Assembly (NCBI RefSeq): GCF_001421245.1
Contig: NZ_LMKE01000033.1
Coordinates: 157,035-221,034 of the forward strand
From: Sphingomonas sp. Leaf10
Lineage (GTDB): Bacteria > Pseudomonadota > Alphaproteobacteria > Sphingomonadales > Sphingomonadaceae
Direction of reading: 5' to 3'
Length of the DNA: 64,000 nt
The number at the start of each line of letters is the position of its first letter. The stretch's first letter is position 1. A program made the position numbers and the translations under genes. The notes under the pieces were generated by a model. The model searched no databases. It saw only the letters and a program-made list of their open reading frames with translations, and was not told where the DNA came from. Positions 8,650 to 17,595 of the stretch are shown in pieces.

Positions 8650-10021
8650 GGACGATCGCTTCCCCGGTTTTCAGTCGAGCCGGCTCGTAGCCGAGCAACA
8701 GCCCGGCGACAACGCCGCGCCCGAAAGCGTGTCCGAACTGGCCGGTCGCCTCAAGCGGATGGTCGAGGGCGAATTCGGCCGCGTCCGCCTGCGCGGCGAG
8801 ATTTCGGGCTACAAGCGTGCATCGTCAGGACATGTCTATCTGTGTCTGAAGGATGATTCGGCGCTGATCGACGGGGTGATGTGGCGCGGTTCAGCGGGCA
8901 GCCTGCCGTTCACGCCGCAGGACGGGGTCGAGGTGATCGCCAGCGGCAAGCTGACCACCTATCCCGGCCGTTCGCGCTATCAGATCGTGATCGACCGGAT
9001 GGAACTGGCCGGCGAGGGCGCGCTGATGGCGCTGTTGGAGAAGCTGAAGGCCAAGCTGGCGGGCGAGGGACTGTTCGACCCGGCAAAGAAACGCCGCCTG
9101 CCGTTCCTGCCGAAAACGATCGGCATCGTTACCTCGCCGACCGGCGCGGTGATCCGCGACATCCTCCACCGGCTGGAGGATCGCTGCCCGACCCATGTCA
9201 TCGTCTGGCCGGTGAAGGTCCAGGGCGAAGGATCGGCGGCGGAGATCGCGCGGGCGGTACAGGGCTTCGGTGCGTTGCCCGAGGACGGACCGGTCCGCCG
9301 CCCCGACCTGCTGATCGTCGCGCGTGGCGGCGGGTCGATCGAGGATCTGTGGTCGTTCAACGAAGAAATCGTTGTCCGCGCCGTCGCCGCTTCGCCGATC
9401 CCGGTCATCTCCGCCGTGGGGCATGAAACCGACACGACGCTCTGCGATCACGCCGCCGACCTGCGCGCGCCGACCCCGACCGCCGCGGCCGAGATCGCGG
9501 TGCCGGTCCGCGCCGAACTGGCGCATAATATCGCCACCCTGTCGCTGCGCACCCAGCGGATCGTCCGCCGCTATCACCAGCGCGGCAGCGAGCAGCTGGC
9601 GGCGCTCGTCCGCGTCATGCCGCGCCGCGACGCGTTGCTGGGTCCGCAGCGCCAGCGGCTCGACGATGCCGCCGCCCGCCTGTCGCTGGCACTCGAACGC
9701 CGCGTCGCGACCGCGCGCCGCAATCTCGACCGCCACGGCCACGCGCTCCGCCCCGCCATGCTCACCCAGCGGCTGGCGCAGGCGCGCGCGCAGTTCGAGG
9801 GGACGGCGCGGATGCTGGCGCAGGTCGATCCCGACAATCTGCTGCAGAAAGGCTATGTCCGCGTCACCGCCCGCACCAGCGGCAAGACGGTGACGTCGGC
9901 CGCCGAGGCCCGCGCGGCGGGCGCGCTGCAACTCCATTTCGGCGACGGCGTGCTGGAGGCGAAGGTTGAGCGCACCTCCGGCCGCGCCTATGTCTCCCGT
10001 GAGCAACCCACTTTGCTGTAG
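8648..10021 (+). CDS. xseA: exodeoxyribonuclease VII large subunit
   Basis: Single-strand DNA exonuclease subunit that works with XseB (not in this window). 457 residues: N-terminal OB-fold ([27 protein letters not shown], here residues about 25-115), nuclease core with [18 protein letters not shown] and [16 protein letters not shown], the conserved ISAVGHETD, then a long helical region. ATG 8648 matches the usual start ('SSRLVAE...NAPESVSEL'). It diverges from purD with overlapping start codons, so its promoter must lie within purD. DUF2093 follows after 12 nt. Confidence 0.95.
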   Translation: MDDRFPGFQSSRLVAEQQPGDNAAPESVSELAGRLKRMVEGEFGRVRLRGEISGYKRASSGHVYLCLKDDSALIDGVMWRGSAGSLPFTPQDGVEVIASGKLTTYPGRSRYQIVIDRMELAGEGALMALLEKLKAKLAGEGLFDPAKKRRLPFLPKTIGIVTSPTGAVIRDILHRLEDRCPTHVIVWPVKVQGEGSAAEIARAVQGFGALPEDGPVRRPDLLIVARGGGSIEDLWSFNEEIVVRAVAASPIPVISAVGHETDTTLCDHAADLRAPTPTAAAEIAVPVRAELAHNIATLSLRTQRIVRRYHQRGSEQLAALVRVMPRRDALLGPQRQRLDDAAARLSLALERRVATARRNLDRHGHALRPAMLTQRLAQARAQFEGTARMLAQVDPDNLLQKGYVRVTARTSGKTVTSAAEARAAGALQLHFGDGVLEAKVERTSGRAYVSREQPTLL

Positions 10022-10033
10022 AACCGGAACCTT

Positions 10034-10231
10034 ATGCTGAAACCCGAAGCCCGCCCCGCCAAGCTGCAATATCTGACCAACAATTTCCGGGTGCTGGTCG
10101 ATGGCGACTTCGTGACCTGCGCGGTCACCGGCGCGCGCATCCCGCTCGACGAACTGCGCTATTGGAGCGCGGCGCGGCAGGAGCCGTATCTCGACGCCGA
10201 GGCCTCGACGAAGGCGATGGCCCCGCAGTGA
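10034..10231 (+). CDS. DUF2093 domain-containing protein
   Basis: 65 residues; the family pattern of a short alphaproteobacterial cytoplasmic protein is evident (AKLQYLTNNFRVLVDGDFVTC, then AVTGARIPLDELRYWSAARQ). Function unknown. It sits 12 nt after xseA and its stop codon overlaps the GTG start of the M23 peptidase, a constant-looking cluster consistent with one transcript. Confidence 0.9.
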   Translation: MLKPEARPAKLQYLTNNFRVLVDGDFVTCAVTGARIPLDELRYWSAARQEPYLDAEASTKAMAPQ

Positions 10232-11022
10232 TCGCGATCGCCGCCGCGCTGCTGCTGGCGGTCCAGCCCGCCATCGCGCTGAACGGCACGCCGGGGCAGG
10301 GCGCGGCGATGACCGGACAGGTGCCGCCCGGCACGACGCTGACGCTAAACGGACAGCCGGTGACCGTCGTCCCCGACGGCGCGTTCCTGATCGCCTTCGA
10401 TCGCGACGCCGGCCCCGCCGCCACGCTGATCGCGACCCTGGCCGACGGTAGCTCGCTGGTCCGCACCCTCGCCATCGCGCCCCGCGCATGGCGGATCGAG
10501 CGGCTGCCGACCCTGCCGCGCGTGTCGCAACCCTCCGCCGAATTCCAGCGCCGCCGCGCCCCCGAACTGGCGCAGATCACCGCCGCCCGCGACACGGCGA
10601 GCGACGCTCAGGGCTGGCGGCAACGCTTCGTCTGGCCGGTCACCGGCCGCATCTCCGGCCTGTTCGGGTCGCAGCGCATCTATGCCGGCGAACCCGGCGC
10701 GTACCATTCGGGCGTCGACGTCGCCCGCCCGACCGGCACCCCTGTCGCCGCCCCCGCCGATGGCGTCGTCATCCTCGCCGCCCCAGCTCCTTTCACCCTC
10801 GAGGGCAATCTGCTGATGATCGATCACGGCATGGGGTTGAACAGCGCCTTCCTGCACCTCTCACGCATCGACGTGAAGGTCGGCGACCATGTCGCGCAGG
10901 GCCAGCAAGTCGGCGCGATCGGTGCGACCGGCCGCGCCACCGGCCCACACCTCCATTGGGGCATGAAGTGGCACGACGCGCGCATCGATCCGCTGCTCCT
11001 CGCCGGACCGATGACGCAATAG
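10228..11022 (+). CDS. M23 family metallopeptidase, exported
   Basis: 264 residues: signal peptide (IAIAAALLLAVQPAIA), an N-terminal beta-rich domain, and a C-terminal LytM domain with all zinc/catalytic residues: His160 and Asp164 in YHSGVD, His210, and HLH with His241 and His243. Predicted periplasmic peptidoglycan endopeptidase; activity is likely since no ligand is missing. GTG at 10228 is the start: it overlaps the DUF2093 stop (GTGA) and puts the signal peptide at residue 1. The next gene, sodC, begins 56 nt further on. Confidence 0.9.
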   Translation: MIAIAAALLLAVQPAIALNGTPGQGAAMTGQVPPGTTLTLNGQPVTVVPDGAFLIAFDRDAGPAATLIATLADGSSLVRTLAIAPRAWRIERLPTLPRVSQPSAEFQRRRAPELAQITAARDTASDAQGWRQRFVWPVTGRISGLFGSQRIYAGEPGAYHSGVDVARPTGTPVAAPADGVVILAAPAPFTLEGNLLMIDHGMGLNSAFLHLSRIDVKVGDHVAQGQQVGAIGATGRATGPHLHWGMKWHDARIDPLLLAGPMTQ

Positions 11023-11078
11023 AGGAACCGCAGGCCGCCCCCGATCATTCCGCCCCCATATCAAAGGGGACTGCGACC

Positions 11079-11606
11079 ATGCTGCGTGCCACCATCCTGA
11101 CCGCCATTGCCGCCACCGCGCTGGCCGGCTGCACCACCACGACCAGCGGATCGGGCACCGCCGCCGGCCGCAGCGCCACCGCGCCGCTGCGCACTGCGAC
11201 CGGCGCCGATGTCGGCACCGTCACCGCCACCGAAACCGCGGGCGGCATCCAGGTCCGCATCGACGCGCGCGGCATGCCCGCCGGTGTCCATGGCGCGCAC
11301 GTCCACACCATCGGTCGCTGCGACGCGCCCGACTTCACCACCGCCGGCGGCCATTGGAATCCCACGTCGAAGCAGCACGGCACCAGCAACCCCGCCGGCC
11401 CCCATGCCGGCGACGCACCTAATCTGACCATTGGCGCCGATGGCACCGGATCGCTGACGGTCGAACTGCCCTCGGGCACGATGGACGGCCTGCTCGATGC
11501 CGATGGCGCGGCGTTCGTCATCCACGCCAATGCCGACGACTATAAGACCGATCCGTCGGGCAATTCGGGCGGGCGCATCGCGTGCGGCGTGTTCGCCGCC
11601 GCCTGA
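11079..11606 (+). CDS. sodC: Cu/Zn superoxide dismutase, lipoprotein-like
   Basis: Dismutes superoxide in the periplasm. 175 residues with a lipobox-type signal (ATALAGC, Cys18), then the SodC fold with all metal ligands visible: Cu His74, His76 and His149, bridging His92, Zn His100, His109 and Asp112, and the disulfide cysteines Cys81 and Cys169. The Thr/Ser/Gly linker after Cys18 suggests anchoring to a membrane. ATG 11079 follows AAAGGGGA. Same strand as the M23 peptidase and lactonase; likely separate or weakly cotranscribed. Confidence 0.93.
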   Translation: MLRATILTAIAATALAGCTTTTSGSGTAAGRSATAPLRTATGADVGTVTATETAGGIQVRIDARGMPAGVHGAHVHTIGRCDAPDFTTAGGHWNPTSKQHGTSNPAGPHAGDAPNLTIGADGTGSLTVELPSGTMDGLLDADGAAFVIHANADDYKTDPSGNSGGRIACGVFAAA

Positions 11607-11641
11607 TTGCGCGGGCGGACGGCCACGGGCATAGCGTCGGG

Positions 11642-12718
11642 ATGACCACCCGACGCACGCTCCTGGCCGGCATGGCCGCCACCGCCACGCTCGCCGCCGT
11701 CCCCGCTCGCGCGCAAGGGGGGCGGCTGGACCTCATCGCCGGCACCTATGCCCGGCTGGGCGGGCAGGGGCTTTACAAGCTGCCTGCGCGCGGTCGCGGC
11801 TGGAGCGTCGGTGCCGCCGACCCCGCGCTGAAGGACATTTCGTTCGGCGTCAGCCGCGGGCCGATGCGCTATCTGGTCCGCGAATCGGCCGCCGGGCGGC
11901 TGCTTGCCACCGATCATCAGGGCAAGATCCTCGCCGACCTGCCGAGCGGCGGTGACGATCCCTGCCATGTCGCGCTCAACCGCCGCGGCAATCTGCTCGC
12001 CGTCGCCAATTATTCGTCAGGCACCGTCGCGATGTATCCGCTCGCCGCCGGCCTGCCGCAGCCGCCGATCGTCCGCCGTCACAAAGGCACCGGCCCGAAC
12101 AAGGACCGGCAAAGCGCTCCGCACGCGCACTGGGTCGGCTTCACTCCGAACGATCGCTTCTGCCACTCGGTCGATCTCGGCGCCGACACGATCTTCGCCT
12201 ATCCGCTCGACAGCGGAGAGATCGGCGAGCCGGTCGTCGCATGGCGCGCTCCCGCCGGCGCCGGTCCCCGCCACATGGCCTACCACCCGACCTTGCCGCT
12301 CGGCTATGTCGTCACCGAACTCGCCAACACGCTGGTCACGCTCGACGCGCAGGCCGATGGCAGCTTCACCACCCGCGCCACCACCTCGCTGCTCCCGCCC
12401 GGTTGGACGGGGCAGTCGCAGGCCGCGCATATCGCGATCGACAGCGCCGGCCGCCGCCTCTACGCCTCGAACCGCGGCCATAACAGCATCGCCGTGTTCG
12501 ATCTGGCCGAGGACGGCACCGCGACGCTCGCCCAGCATATCGACTGCGGCGGCAACTGGCCCCGCTTCTTCCTGCTGATCGAGGATAGCGGCCAGTTGCT
12601 CGTCGCCAACGAACGCAGCGGTGACGTGACGGTGTTCGACGTGACCGTCGACGGCCCGGTCCGCCCGACGCCGGCGCGGCTAGCCGTCCCTGGCGTGGTT
12701 TTTCTCGACAAGGCGTAG
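11642..12718 (+). CDS. lactonase family / 6-phosphogluconolactonase-like beta-propeller
   Basis: 358 residues: a Tat-like signal (TTRRTLLAGMAATATLAAVPARA) and a seven-bladed-propeller lactonase fold (segments DPCHVALNRRGNLLAVANYS, SAPHAHWVGFTPNDRF, GAGPRHMAYHPTLPLGYVVTE, AHIAIDSAGRRLYASNRGHN). These match the YbhE/carboxymuconate-cyclase-like group, members of which hydrolyse 6-phosphogluconolactone; an exported one more likely acts on another lactone. ATG 11642. Followed by an inverted-repeat element. Confidence 0.85.
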   Translation: MTTRRTLLAGMAATATLAAVPARAQGGRLDLIAGTYARLGGQGLYKLPARGRGWSVGAADPALKDISFGVSRGPMRYLVRESAAGRLLATDHQGKILADLPSGGDDPCHVALNRRGNLLAVANYSSGTVAMYPLAAGLPQPPIVRRHKGTGPNKDRQSAPHAHWVGFTPNDRFCHSVDLGADTIFAYPLDSGEIGEPVVAWRAPAGAGPRHMAYHPTLPLGYVVTELANTLVTLDAQADGSFTTRATTSLLPPGWTGQSQAAHIAIDSAGRRLYASNRGHNSIAVFDLAEDGTATLAQHIDCGGNWPRFFLLIEDSGQLLVANERSGDVTVFDVTVDGPVRPTPARLAVPGVVFLDKA

Positions 12719-12727
12719 GGGAAAGCA

Positions 12728-12888
12728 GGTTCACGCGAAGGCGCGAAGGCGCGGAGGAGTCACGTAGCGGGAGAGCGCTTGCGACCGGGAGACGAAATCG
12801 TCCGCTACCAGCGAAGATGAAGCCCGCTGGCGCGGGTGAGGCGCCCCAAAACGCAACCCCTCCGCGTCTCCGCGCCTTCGCGTGAACC
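12728..12888. repeat. 160-bp inverted-repeat element (GCGAAGGCGCG class)
   Basis: Arms of about 32 bp, 12728-12759 and 12857-12888, are reverse complements with few mismatches; each contains GGTTCACGCGAAGGCGCG or its complement. The left arm also carries a tandem GCGAAGGCGCGAAGG. The roughly 97 bp between arms has no ORF. It lies between the lactonase gene and a small membrane protein, whose upstream in-frame ATG at 12882 falls inside the right arm. Confidence 0.7.
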
Positions 12889-12956
12889 CAATCTTCTTCT
12901 TCCTTCAACCATTACAACACCTTGCCAGCGCATGGCCGATCAGCCAGCCTGCCATC

Positions 12957-13208
12957 ATGGCCAGGGAACCCCGCGAAGGCTTTTCATCTCCCACCCGCTG
13001 GGGCTGTGGCGCCGGATTGGTCGTCGGCATACCGATCTTCTTACTCTTTTTCGTTGCCGACACGCTGGGTACCTGCCGGCCGGTCGACAACTGCCGCACC
13101 GGCATTCTCCCATGGGTCCTAGCGCCCAGCACCGTAATCGCGCTGCTGGTCTTCTTCGCCATGCGCTTGCTGGTGGGCTGGCTGCAACGTTGCAACCGCC
13201 GCGACTGA
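12957..13208 (+). CDS. small membrane protein, hypothetical
   Basis: 83 residues from ATG 12957: a short N-terminal cytoplasmic part (AREPREGFSSPTRWG), a first hydrophobic helix (GAGLVVGIPIFLLFFVAD), a Cys-bearing loop (GTCRPVDNCRTG) and a second helix (WVLAPSTVIALLVFFAMRLL). The frame opens at 12882, but that start lies in the repeat arm, so I prefer 12957, although no clear ribosome-binding site precedes it. Converges on the nucleosidase gene. No family recognised. Confidence 0.55.
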   Translation: MAREPREGFSSPTRWGCGAGLVVGIPIFLLFFVADTLGTCRPVDNCRTGILPWVLAPSTVIALLVFFAMRLLVGWLQRCNRRD

Positions 13209-13215
13209 TCGCCGT

Positions 13216-13806
13216 TTACCCCAGCCGGTCCACCGCCACCGCCAGCCGCTCGTCCAGCACTCCCAGCATCGCCGTCAACCCGCCCAGCGCCTCCAGCTCA
13301 CCCGGCCCGTCCGACACGCCGCGCAGCCCCATCACCGGCACCCCGAAGCGCTGGCACGCGCGCAGCACCGCGAACGTCTCCATATCGACCATATCCGCAT
13401 CGATTCCGTCATAGTCGCTGCCCCCGACGATATCCGCCCCGGTCGACAGCCGCGCGACCGGCCAGTCGAGCGGCATCGTCAGCGCCATCTCGGCGGGGTG
13501 GTCCGAAAACGGCGTCACCCCCTTGGGCACGCCGATGCGCGTCGCATCCATGTCGCGCCACGACACGCTGGCGACCTGCCAGATCGACCCCAATGGCAGT
13601 CTCCGCGACCCCGCCGACCCGATCGACACTACCAGATCGGGCAGCTCCGCCATCCCCGCCAATCCCTGCGTCGTCCCGATCGCCGCCTCGACCGGTCCGA
13701 CCCCGGTGATGAGCGGCACGAAGCGTTCAGCCAGACAAGGTCCATATTCGTGGTCCGTCGCCATGACGAACAGCACCCGCCGTCCCCCGATCCGCGTCAC
13801 CTGCAT
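13216..13806 (-). CDS. MTA/SAH nucleosidase-like phosphorylase superfamily protein
   Basis: 196 residues of the PNP/UDP phosphorylase fold: LITGVGPVEAA, VVSIGSAGS and the purine/ribose-binding MVDMETFAV with its glutamate, then GLRGVSDG. Short for the superfamily (MTAN about 230), so some loops are reduced; probably hydrolyses methylthioadenosine, S-adenosylhomocysteine or a related nucleoside. ATG 13806 is favoured over 13812 because AGGGGA lies 6 nt before it. The start lies within the 3' end of the upstream helix-turn-helix gene (80-bp overlap in another frame), implying translational coupling. Confidence 0.8.
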   Translation of the reverse strand: MQVTRIGGRRVLFVMATDHEYGPCLAERFVPLITGVGPVEAAIGTTQGLAGMAELPDLVVSIGSAGSRRLPLGSIWQVASVSWRDMDATRIGVPKGVTPFSDHPAEMALTMPLDWPVARLSTGADIVGGSDYDGIDADMVDMETFAVLRACQRFGVPVMGLRGVSDGPGELEALGGLTAMLGVLDERLAVAVDRLG

Positions 13807-14323
13807 CGCCATTCCCCTGCTGTTCCGCGCGGTTGGTGACGGCAGGAGTAGGCGCAGGCAAGGCTTGCTGCGCCTTCTCCGCCTCGATCCGACGCTTCAT
13901 TCCGTCGATCCTGGCGATCAACATCGCATCGGTCTCGGCCTGCGTCGCCATGTTCGCGACGATCGCTTCCTCGCCGTCGCGCCGCGCATCTCCGACCCCG
14001 CGCGTGAGCAGCAACCGCAACAGCCCATCCGAGTACCGCCGACGATGCCCGACGATCTTGCCGCCATGCCACACCGGCTCCTCCCACCCCAGCACGGCAC
14101 GTTCATACGCCGCCTGTTCGATCGTCGGCGCGACCTTGGCCATCGCCCGCCGCCACGCCCGATCGAACGCCATCGACCGGTCGCGCATCCGATAGGCGGA
14201 GGTCGTCGAAATCTGCGCCCGCACGCACGCATCCCGAACCGACCCCGTCTCGCTCAACGCCCGCAAGAACGCCCGCTGCCGCTGCGGCGTCCACCCGTCA
14301 TGCCGCACCCGATATGTCGCCAT
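13727..14323 (-). CDS. terminase-small-subunit-like helix-turn-helix protein
   Basis: 198 residues. Residues 12-60 (WTPQRQRAFLRALSETGSVR, ACVRAQISTTSAYRMR) read as an HTH like that of phage terminase small subunits; residues 75-100 (AAYERAVLGWEEPVWHGGKI) and RRRYSDGLLRLLLTRG follow. Chromosomal relatives of this kind are common in sphingomonads and need not mark a prophage; no phage gene is near. The last 27 codons overlap the nucleosidase start. The C-terminal 60 residues are low-complexity and may be unconserved. Confidence 0.75.
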   Translation of the reverse strand: MATYRVRHDGWTPQRQRAFLRALSETGSVRDACVRAQISTTSAYRMRDRSMAFDRAWRRAMAKVAPTIEQAAYERAVLGWEEPVWHGGKIVGHRRRYSDGLLRLLLTRGVGDARRDGEEAIVANMATQAETDAMLIARIDGMKRRIEAEKAQQALPAPTPAVTNRAEQQGNGDAGDADRGTAGAVRHGDGPRIWTLSG

Positions 14324-14844
14324 CGCCCGCCCTCCGTGATGAGCGAGAACGTTACGGGAACATTAATGCTGTAGGAAAGGGGGAAGTCTATGTCGATCAT
14401 CACCCCCGGCTCCCGCCTCTGATGGCCAGCCCGAGAAGGCGCGCCCCGCCGATCGCGCGGCTCAACTCCCCTCCCTGACAAGGGAGGGGGGGGTAGGCTC
14501 GAGAGGGAACGTCACGCCTGCCAACCGGCCGACCCACCCCAACCCCTCCCTTGTAAGGGAGGGGGGCCGGTGCACGCCTAAGTAAGTCGGCGATCAACGA
14601 TAACCGGTCACGAACCCCGCTCTACCCCGACAAAAACCGATATTATCGCTATTGCAAAGCGAAAGCATTTATGATGGACTAAAAGTCGGGGATCGTCCAA
14701 CCCAATGGCGGATTCACCCACTTCCCCCGGCTTTATACGGTTGCTAAGGGCCACCGGTACAGCTCGATAACCTCCCGCGGCGGCATGCACGTCGACGGCC
14801 CCCGGCCGATCGATCCCGCCCGCGACCAACTGGGAAGGATCCGC
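14324..14844. other. intergenic region upstream of acnA
   Basis: 521 bp without a gene. 14466-14566 is a palindromic element (annotated separately). 14590-14844 is the acnA leader: relatively A+T-rich around 14630-14690, where the acnA promoter probably lies, but no -35/-10 pair is clear enough to call. TTTATACGG at 14732-14740 is a possible -10. The leader ends with GGGAAGGATCCGC just before the acnA ATG. Confidence 0.5.
14466..14566. repeat. GGGAGGGG palindromic element, copy A
   Basis: About 101 bp. It begins CTCCCCTCCCTGACAAGGG, ends with the complementary CCCTCCCTTGTAAGGGAGGG, and has a central GAGGGAACGTCACGCCTG...CCGGCCGACCCACCCC. The centre and right arm match the 37404-37512 copy closely; related copies are at 25465-25540 and 32136-32202. 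Each end is itself a hairpin. Non-coding. Confidence 0.75.
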
Positions 14845-17520
14845 ATGACCGCTATCGGCCAGGACACGCTCGGCACCCGCGACACGCTCGATGTCGGCGG
14901 CAAGACCTATTCTTATTATTCGCTGGCAAAGGCGTCGGCAAAGCTCGGCGACGTGTCGCGGCTGCCCTTCTCGATGAAGGTGCTGCTCGAAAACATGCTG
15001 CGCTTCGAGGACGGCACGACCGTCACGCCCGAGGATGCGCAGGCGATCGTCGACTGGCAGAAGGACGCCCGTTCGGATCGCGAAATCCAGTATCGCCCGG
15101 CGCGCGTACTGATGCAGGACTTCACCGGCGTTCCCTGCGTCGTCGATCTGGCGGCAATGCGCGATGCGATCACCAAGCTCGGCGGCGACGCGGGCAAGAT
15201 CAATCCGCAGGTGCCCGTCCACCTCGTCATCGACCACTCGGTGATGGTCGACGAATTCGGTACGCCGACCGCGGCCGAAGAGAATGTCGAGCTGGAATAT
15301 CAGCGTAACATCGAACGCTATGAATTCCTGAAATGGGGTTCGAAGGCGCTCGACAATTTCTCGGTCGTGCCGCCGGGCACCGGCATCTGCCACCAGGTGA
15401 ACCTGGAGTACGTCGCGCAGGCGGTATGGTCGTCGGAATCGACCGATGGCAGCGGCACGATCGCCTATCCCGACACGCTCGTCGGTACCGACAGCCACAC
15501 GACGATGGTCAACGGTCTGGGCGTGCTCGGCTGGGGCGTGGGCGGTATCGAGGCGGAAGCGGCGATGCTGGGTCAGCCGGTGTCGATGCTGATTCCCGAA
15601 GTCGTCGGCTTCAAGCTGACCGGCAAGCTGCAGGAAGGCATCACCGCCACCGACCTCGTGCTCACCGTCACGCAGATGCTGCGCGCCAAGGGCGTGGTCG
15701 GCCGCTTCGTCGAATTCTATGGTCCGGGCCTGTCGTCGATGACGCTCGCCGATCGCGCGACGATCGCCAACATGGCGCCCGAATATGGCGCGACCTGCGG
15801 CTTCTTCCCGATCGACGACAAGACGATCGACTATATGCGCCTGACCGCGCGTCCGGCCGAGGTGATCGCGCTGACCGAAGCCTATGCCAAGGCCAATGGC
15901 TTCTGGCGCGACGAGAATGCCGTCGACCCGATCTTCACCGACACGCTCGAACTCGACATGTCGACCGTCGTGCCGTCGCTCGCCGGGCCGAAGCGTCCGC
16001 AGGACCGCGTCGAACTGCCGAACGTCGACGACGTATTCAACGGCGACCTGACCAAGGTCTACAAGAAGGACGCGCCGAAGCGCGTCGCGGTCGAGGGTGA
16101 GAATCACGACATCGGCGACGGCGACGTCGTCATCGCCGCGATCACCAGCTGCACCAACACGTCGAACCCGTCGGTGCTGGTCGCCGCCGGCCTCGTCGCG
16201 CGCAAGGCGAACAAGCTGGGCCTCAAGCCCAAGCCGTGGGTCAAGACCTCGCTGGCGCCCGGTTCGCAGGTCGTCACCGACTATCTCGACAAGGCGGGTC
16301 TGACGCAGGATCTCGACGCGGTCGGCTTCAACCTCGTCGGCTATGGCTGCACCACCTGCATCGGCAATTCGGGTCCGCTGGCGGCACCGATTTCGGCGGC
16401 GATCAACGGCAACGACATCGTCGCCGCCTCGGTCCTGTCGGGCAACCGCAACTTCGAAGGCCGCGTGTCGGCCGACGTCCGCGCCAACTTCCTCGCCTCG
16501 CCGCCGCTCGTCGTTGCCTATGCGCTGAAGGGCACCGTGACCGAGGATATGGTGTCGACCCCGATCGGGCAGGGCTCGGACGGGCAGGACGTGTATCTCA
16601 AGGACATCTGGCCGTCGAACGAGGAGGTCGCCGACCTCATGGCCGCCAACATCGACGACGGCATGTTCCGTTCGCGCTATGGCAACGTCTATGCCGGCGA
16701 CAAGCATTGGGCCGGCATCTCGGTCGAGGGGTCGGATACCTACAACTGGCCGACGTCGAGCACCTACATCGCCAATCCGCCCTATTTCGAAGGGCTTACG
16801 ATGACGCCGAACCCGACTGCGGACATTATCGAGGCGAAGCCGCTGGCGATCCTCGGCGACTCGATCACCACCGACCACATTTCGCCCGCCGGCAGCATCA
16901 AGGCGGACAGCCCGGCCGGAACTTTCCTGCAAGAACATCAGGTTAGCCGCCGGGACTTCAACAGCTACGGCGCCCGCCGCGGCAACCACGATGTGATGAT
17001 GCGTGGCACCTTCGCCAACATCCGCATCAAGAACGAAATGGTCCCCGGCGTCGAAGGCGGCATGAGCCGCTATGACGGCGAAGTCATGCCGATCTACGAC
17101 GCCGCCATGCGCCACAAGGCCGACGGCACCCCGCTGGTCGTCATCGCCGGCAAGGAATATGGCACCGGCTCGTCGCGCGACTGGGCGGCGAAGGGTACAA
17201 ACCTGCTGGGCGTCCGCGCGGTCATCACGGAGAGCTTCGAACGCATCCACCGCTCGAACCTCGTCGGCATGGGCGTGCTGCCGCTCCAGTTCGCCGAAGG
17301 CGTGACCCGCCAGACGCTCGGCCTGACCGGCGACGAAAGCTTCACGATCCAGGGCGTGGCCAACCTGCGCCCGCGTCAGGACGTCGAAGTCATCTTGACC
17401 CGCGCCGACGGCTCGACCGAGACGTTCCTGACCAAGTGCCGCATCGATACCGTCAACGAACTGGAATATTTCCTGAACGGCGGCATCCTGCAATATGTGC
17501 TGCGCAAGCTGGCCGCGTAA
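14845..17520 (+). CDS. acnA: aconitate hydratase A
   Basis: Interconverts citrate and isocitrate in the TCA cycle via a [4Fe-4S] cluster. 891 residues, full IRP/AcnA length, with cluster ligands Cys436 ([12 protein letters not shown]), Cys502 and Cys505 ([14 protein letters not shown]), and the C-terminal swivel domain with [16 protein letters not shown]. The N-terminal half carries [17 protein letters not shown] and [23 protein letters not shown] 14845 follows GGGAAGGATCCGC, a good ribosome-binding site. Monocistronic, with a strong terminator at 17542-17576. Confidence 0.98.
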   Translation: MTAIGQDTLGTRDTLDVGGKTYSYYSLAKASAKLGDVSRLPFSMKVLLENMLRFEDGTTVTPEDAQAIVDWQKDARSDREIQYRPARVLMQDFTGVPCVVDLAAMRDAITKLGGDAGKINPQVPVHLVIDHSVMVDEFGTPTAAEENVELEYQRNIERYEFLKWGSKALDNFSVVPPGTGICHQVNLEYVAQAVWSSESTDGSGTIAYPDTLVGTDSHTTMVNGLGVLGWGVGGIEAEAAMLGQPVSMLIPEVVGFKLTGKLQEGITATDLVLTVTQMLRAKGVVGRFVEFYGPGLSSMTLADRATIANMAPEYGATCGFFPIDDKTIDYMRLTARPAEVIALTEAYAKANGFWRDENAVDPIFTDTLELDMSTVVPSLAGPKRPQDRVELPNVDDVFNGDLTKVYKKDAPKRVAVEGENHDIGDGDVVIAAITSCTNTSNPSVLVAAGLVARKANKLGLKPKPWVKTSLAPGSQVVTDYLDKAGLTQDLDAVGFNLVGYGCTTCIGNSGPLAAPISAAINGNDIVAASVLSGNRNFEGRVSADVRANFLASPPLVVAYALKGTVTEDMVSTPIGQGSDGQDVYLKDIWPSNEEVADLMAANIDDGMFRSRYGNVYAGDKHWAGISVEGSDTYNWPTSSTYIANPPYFEGLTMTPNPTADIIEAKPLAILGDSITTDHISPAGSIKADSPAGTFLQEHQVSRRDFNSYGARRGNHDVMMRGTFANIRIKNEMVPGVEGGMSRYDGEVMPIYDAAMRHKADGTPLVVIAGKEYGTGSSRDWAAKGTNLLGVRAVITESFERIHRSNLVGMGVLPLQFAEGVTRQTLGLTGDESFTIQGVANLRPRQDVEVILTRADGSTETFLTKCRIDTVNELEYFLNGGILQYVLRKLAA

Positions 17521-17541
17521 GCACCGGTAACCGGCAAAGCG

Positions 17542-17576
17542 CGGGCCGCGTCTCCGATCCGGGACGCGGCCCGTTT
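17542..17576 (+). terminator. intrinsic terminator of acnA
   Basis: A perfect 11-bp stem (CGGGCCGCGTC at 17542-17552 with GACGCGGCCCG at 17563-17573), 10-nt loop and a short TTT tail, starting 22 nt after the acnA stop codon and 20 nt before the next start. Confidence 0.85.
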
Positions 17577-17595
17577 CGTATGGGGGGAGCGGGCC

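Noticed and set aside
13727..14323. Terminase-like HTH gene considered as a prophage marker
   Set aside because: No portal, capsid, integrase or lysis genes nearby, and the flanks are housekeeping genes; such HTH proteins occur as ordinary chromosomal genes.
14600..14844. Riboswitch or iron-responsive structure upstream of acnA
   Set aside because: The leader is somewhat A+T-rich, but I could not identify a conserved aptamer or an IRE-like hairpin.
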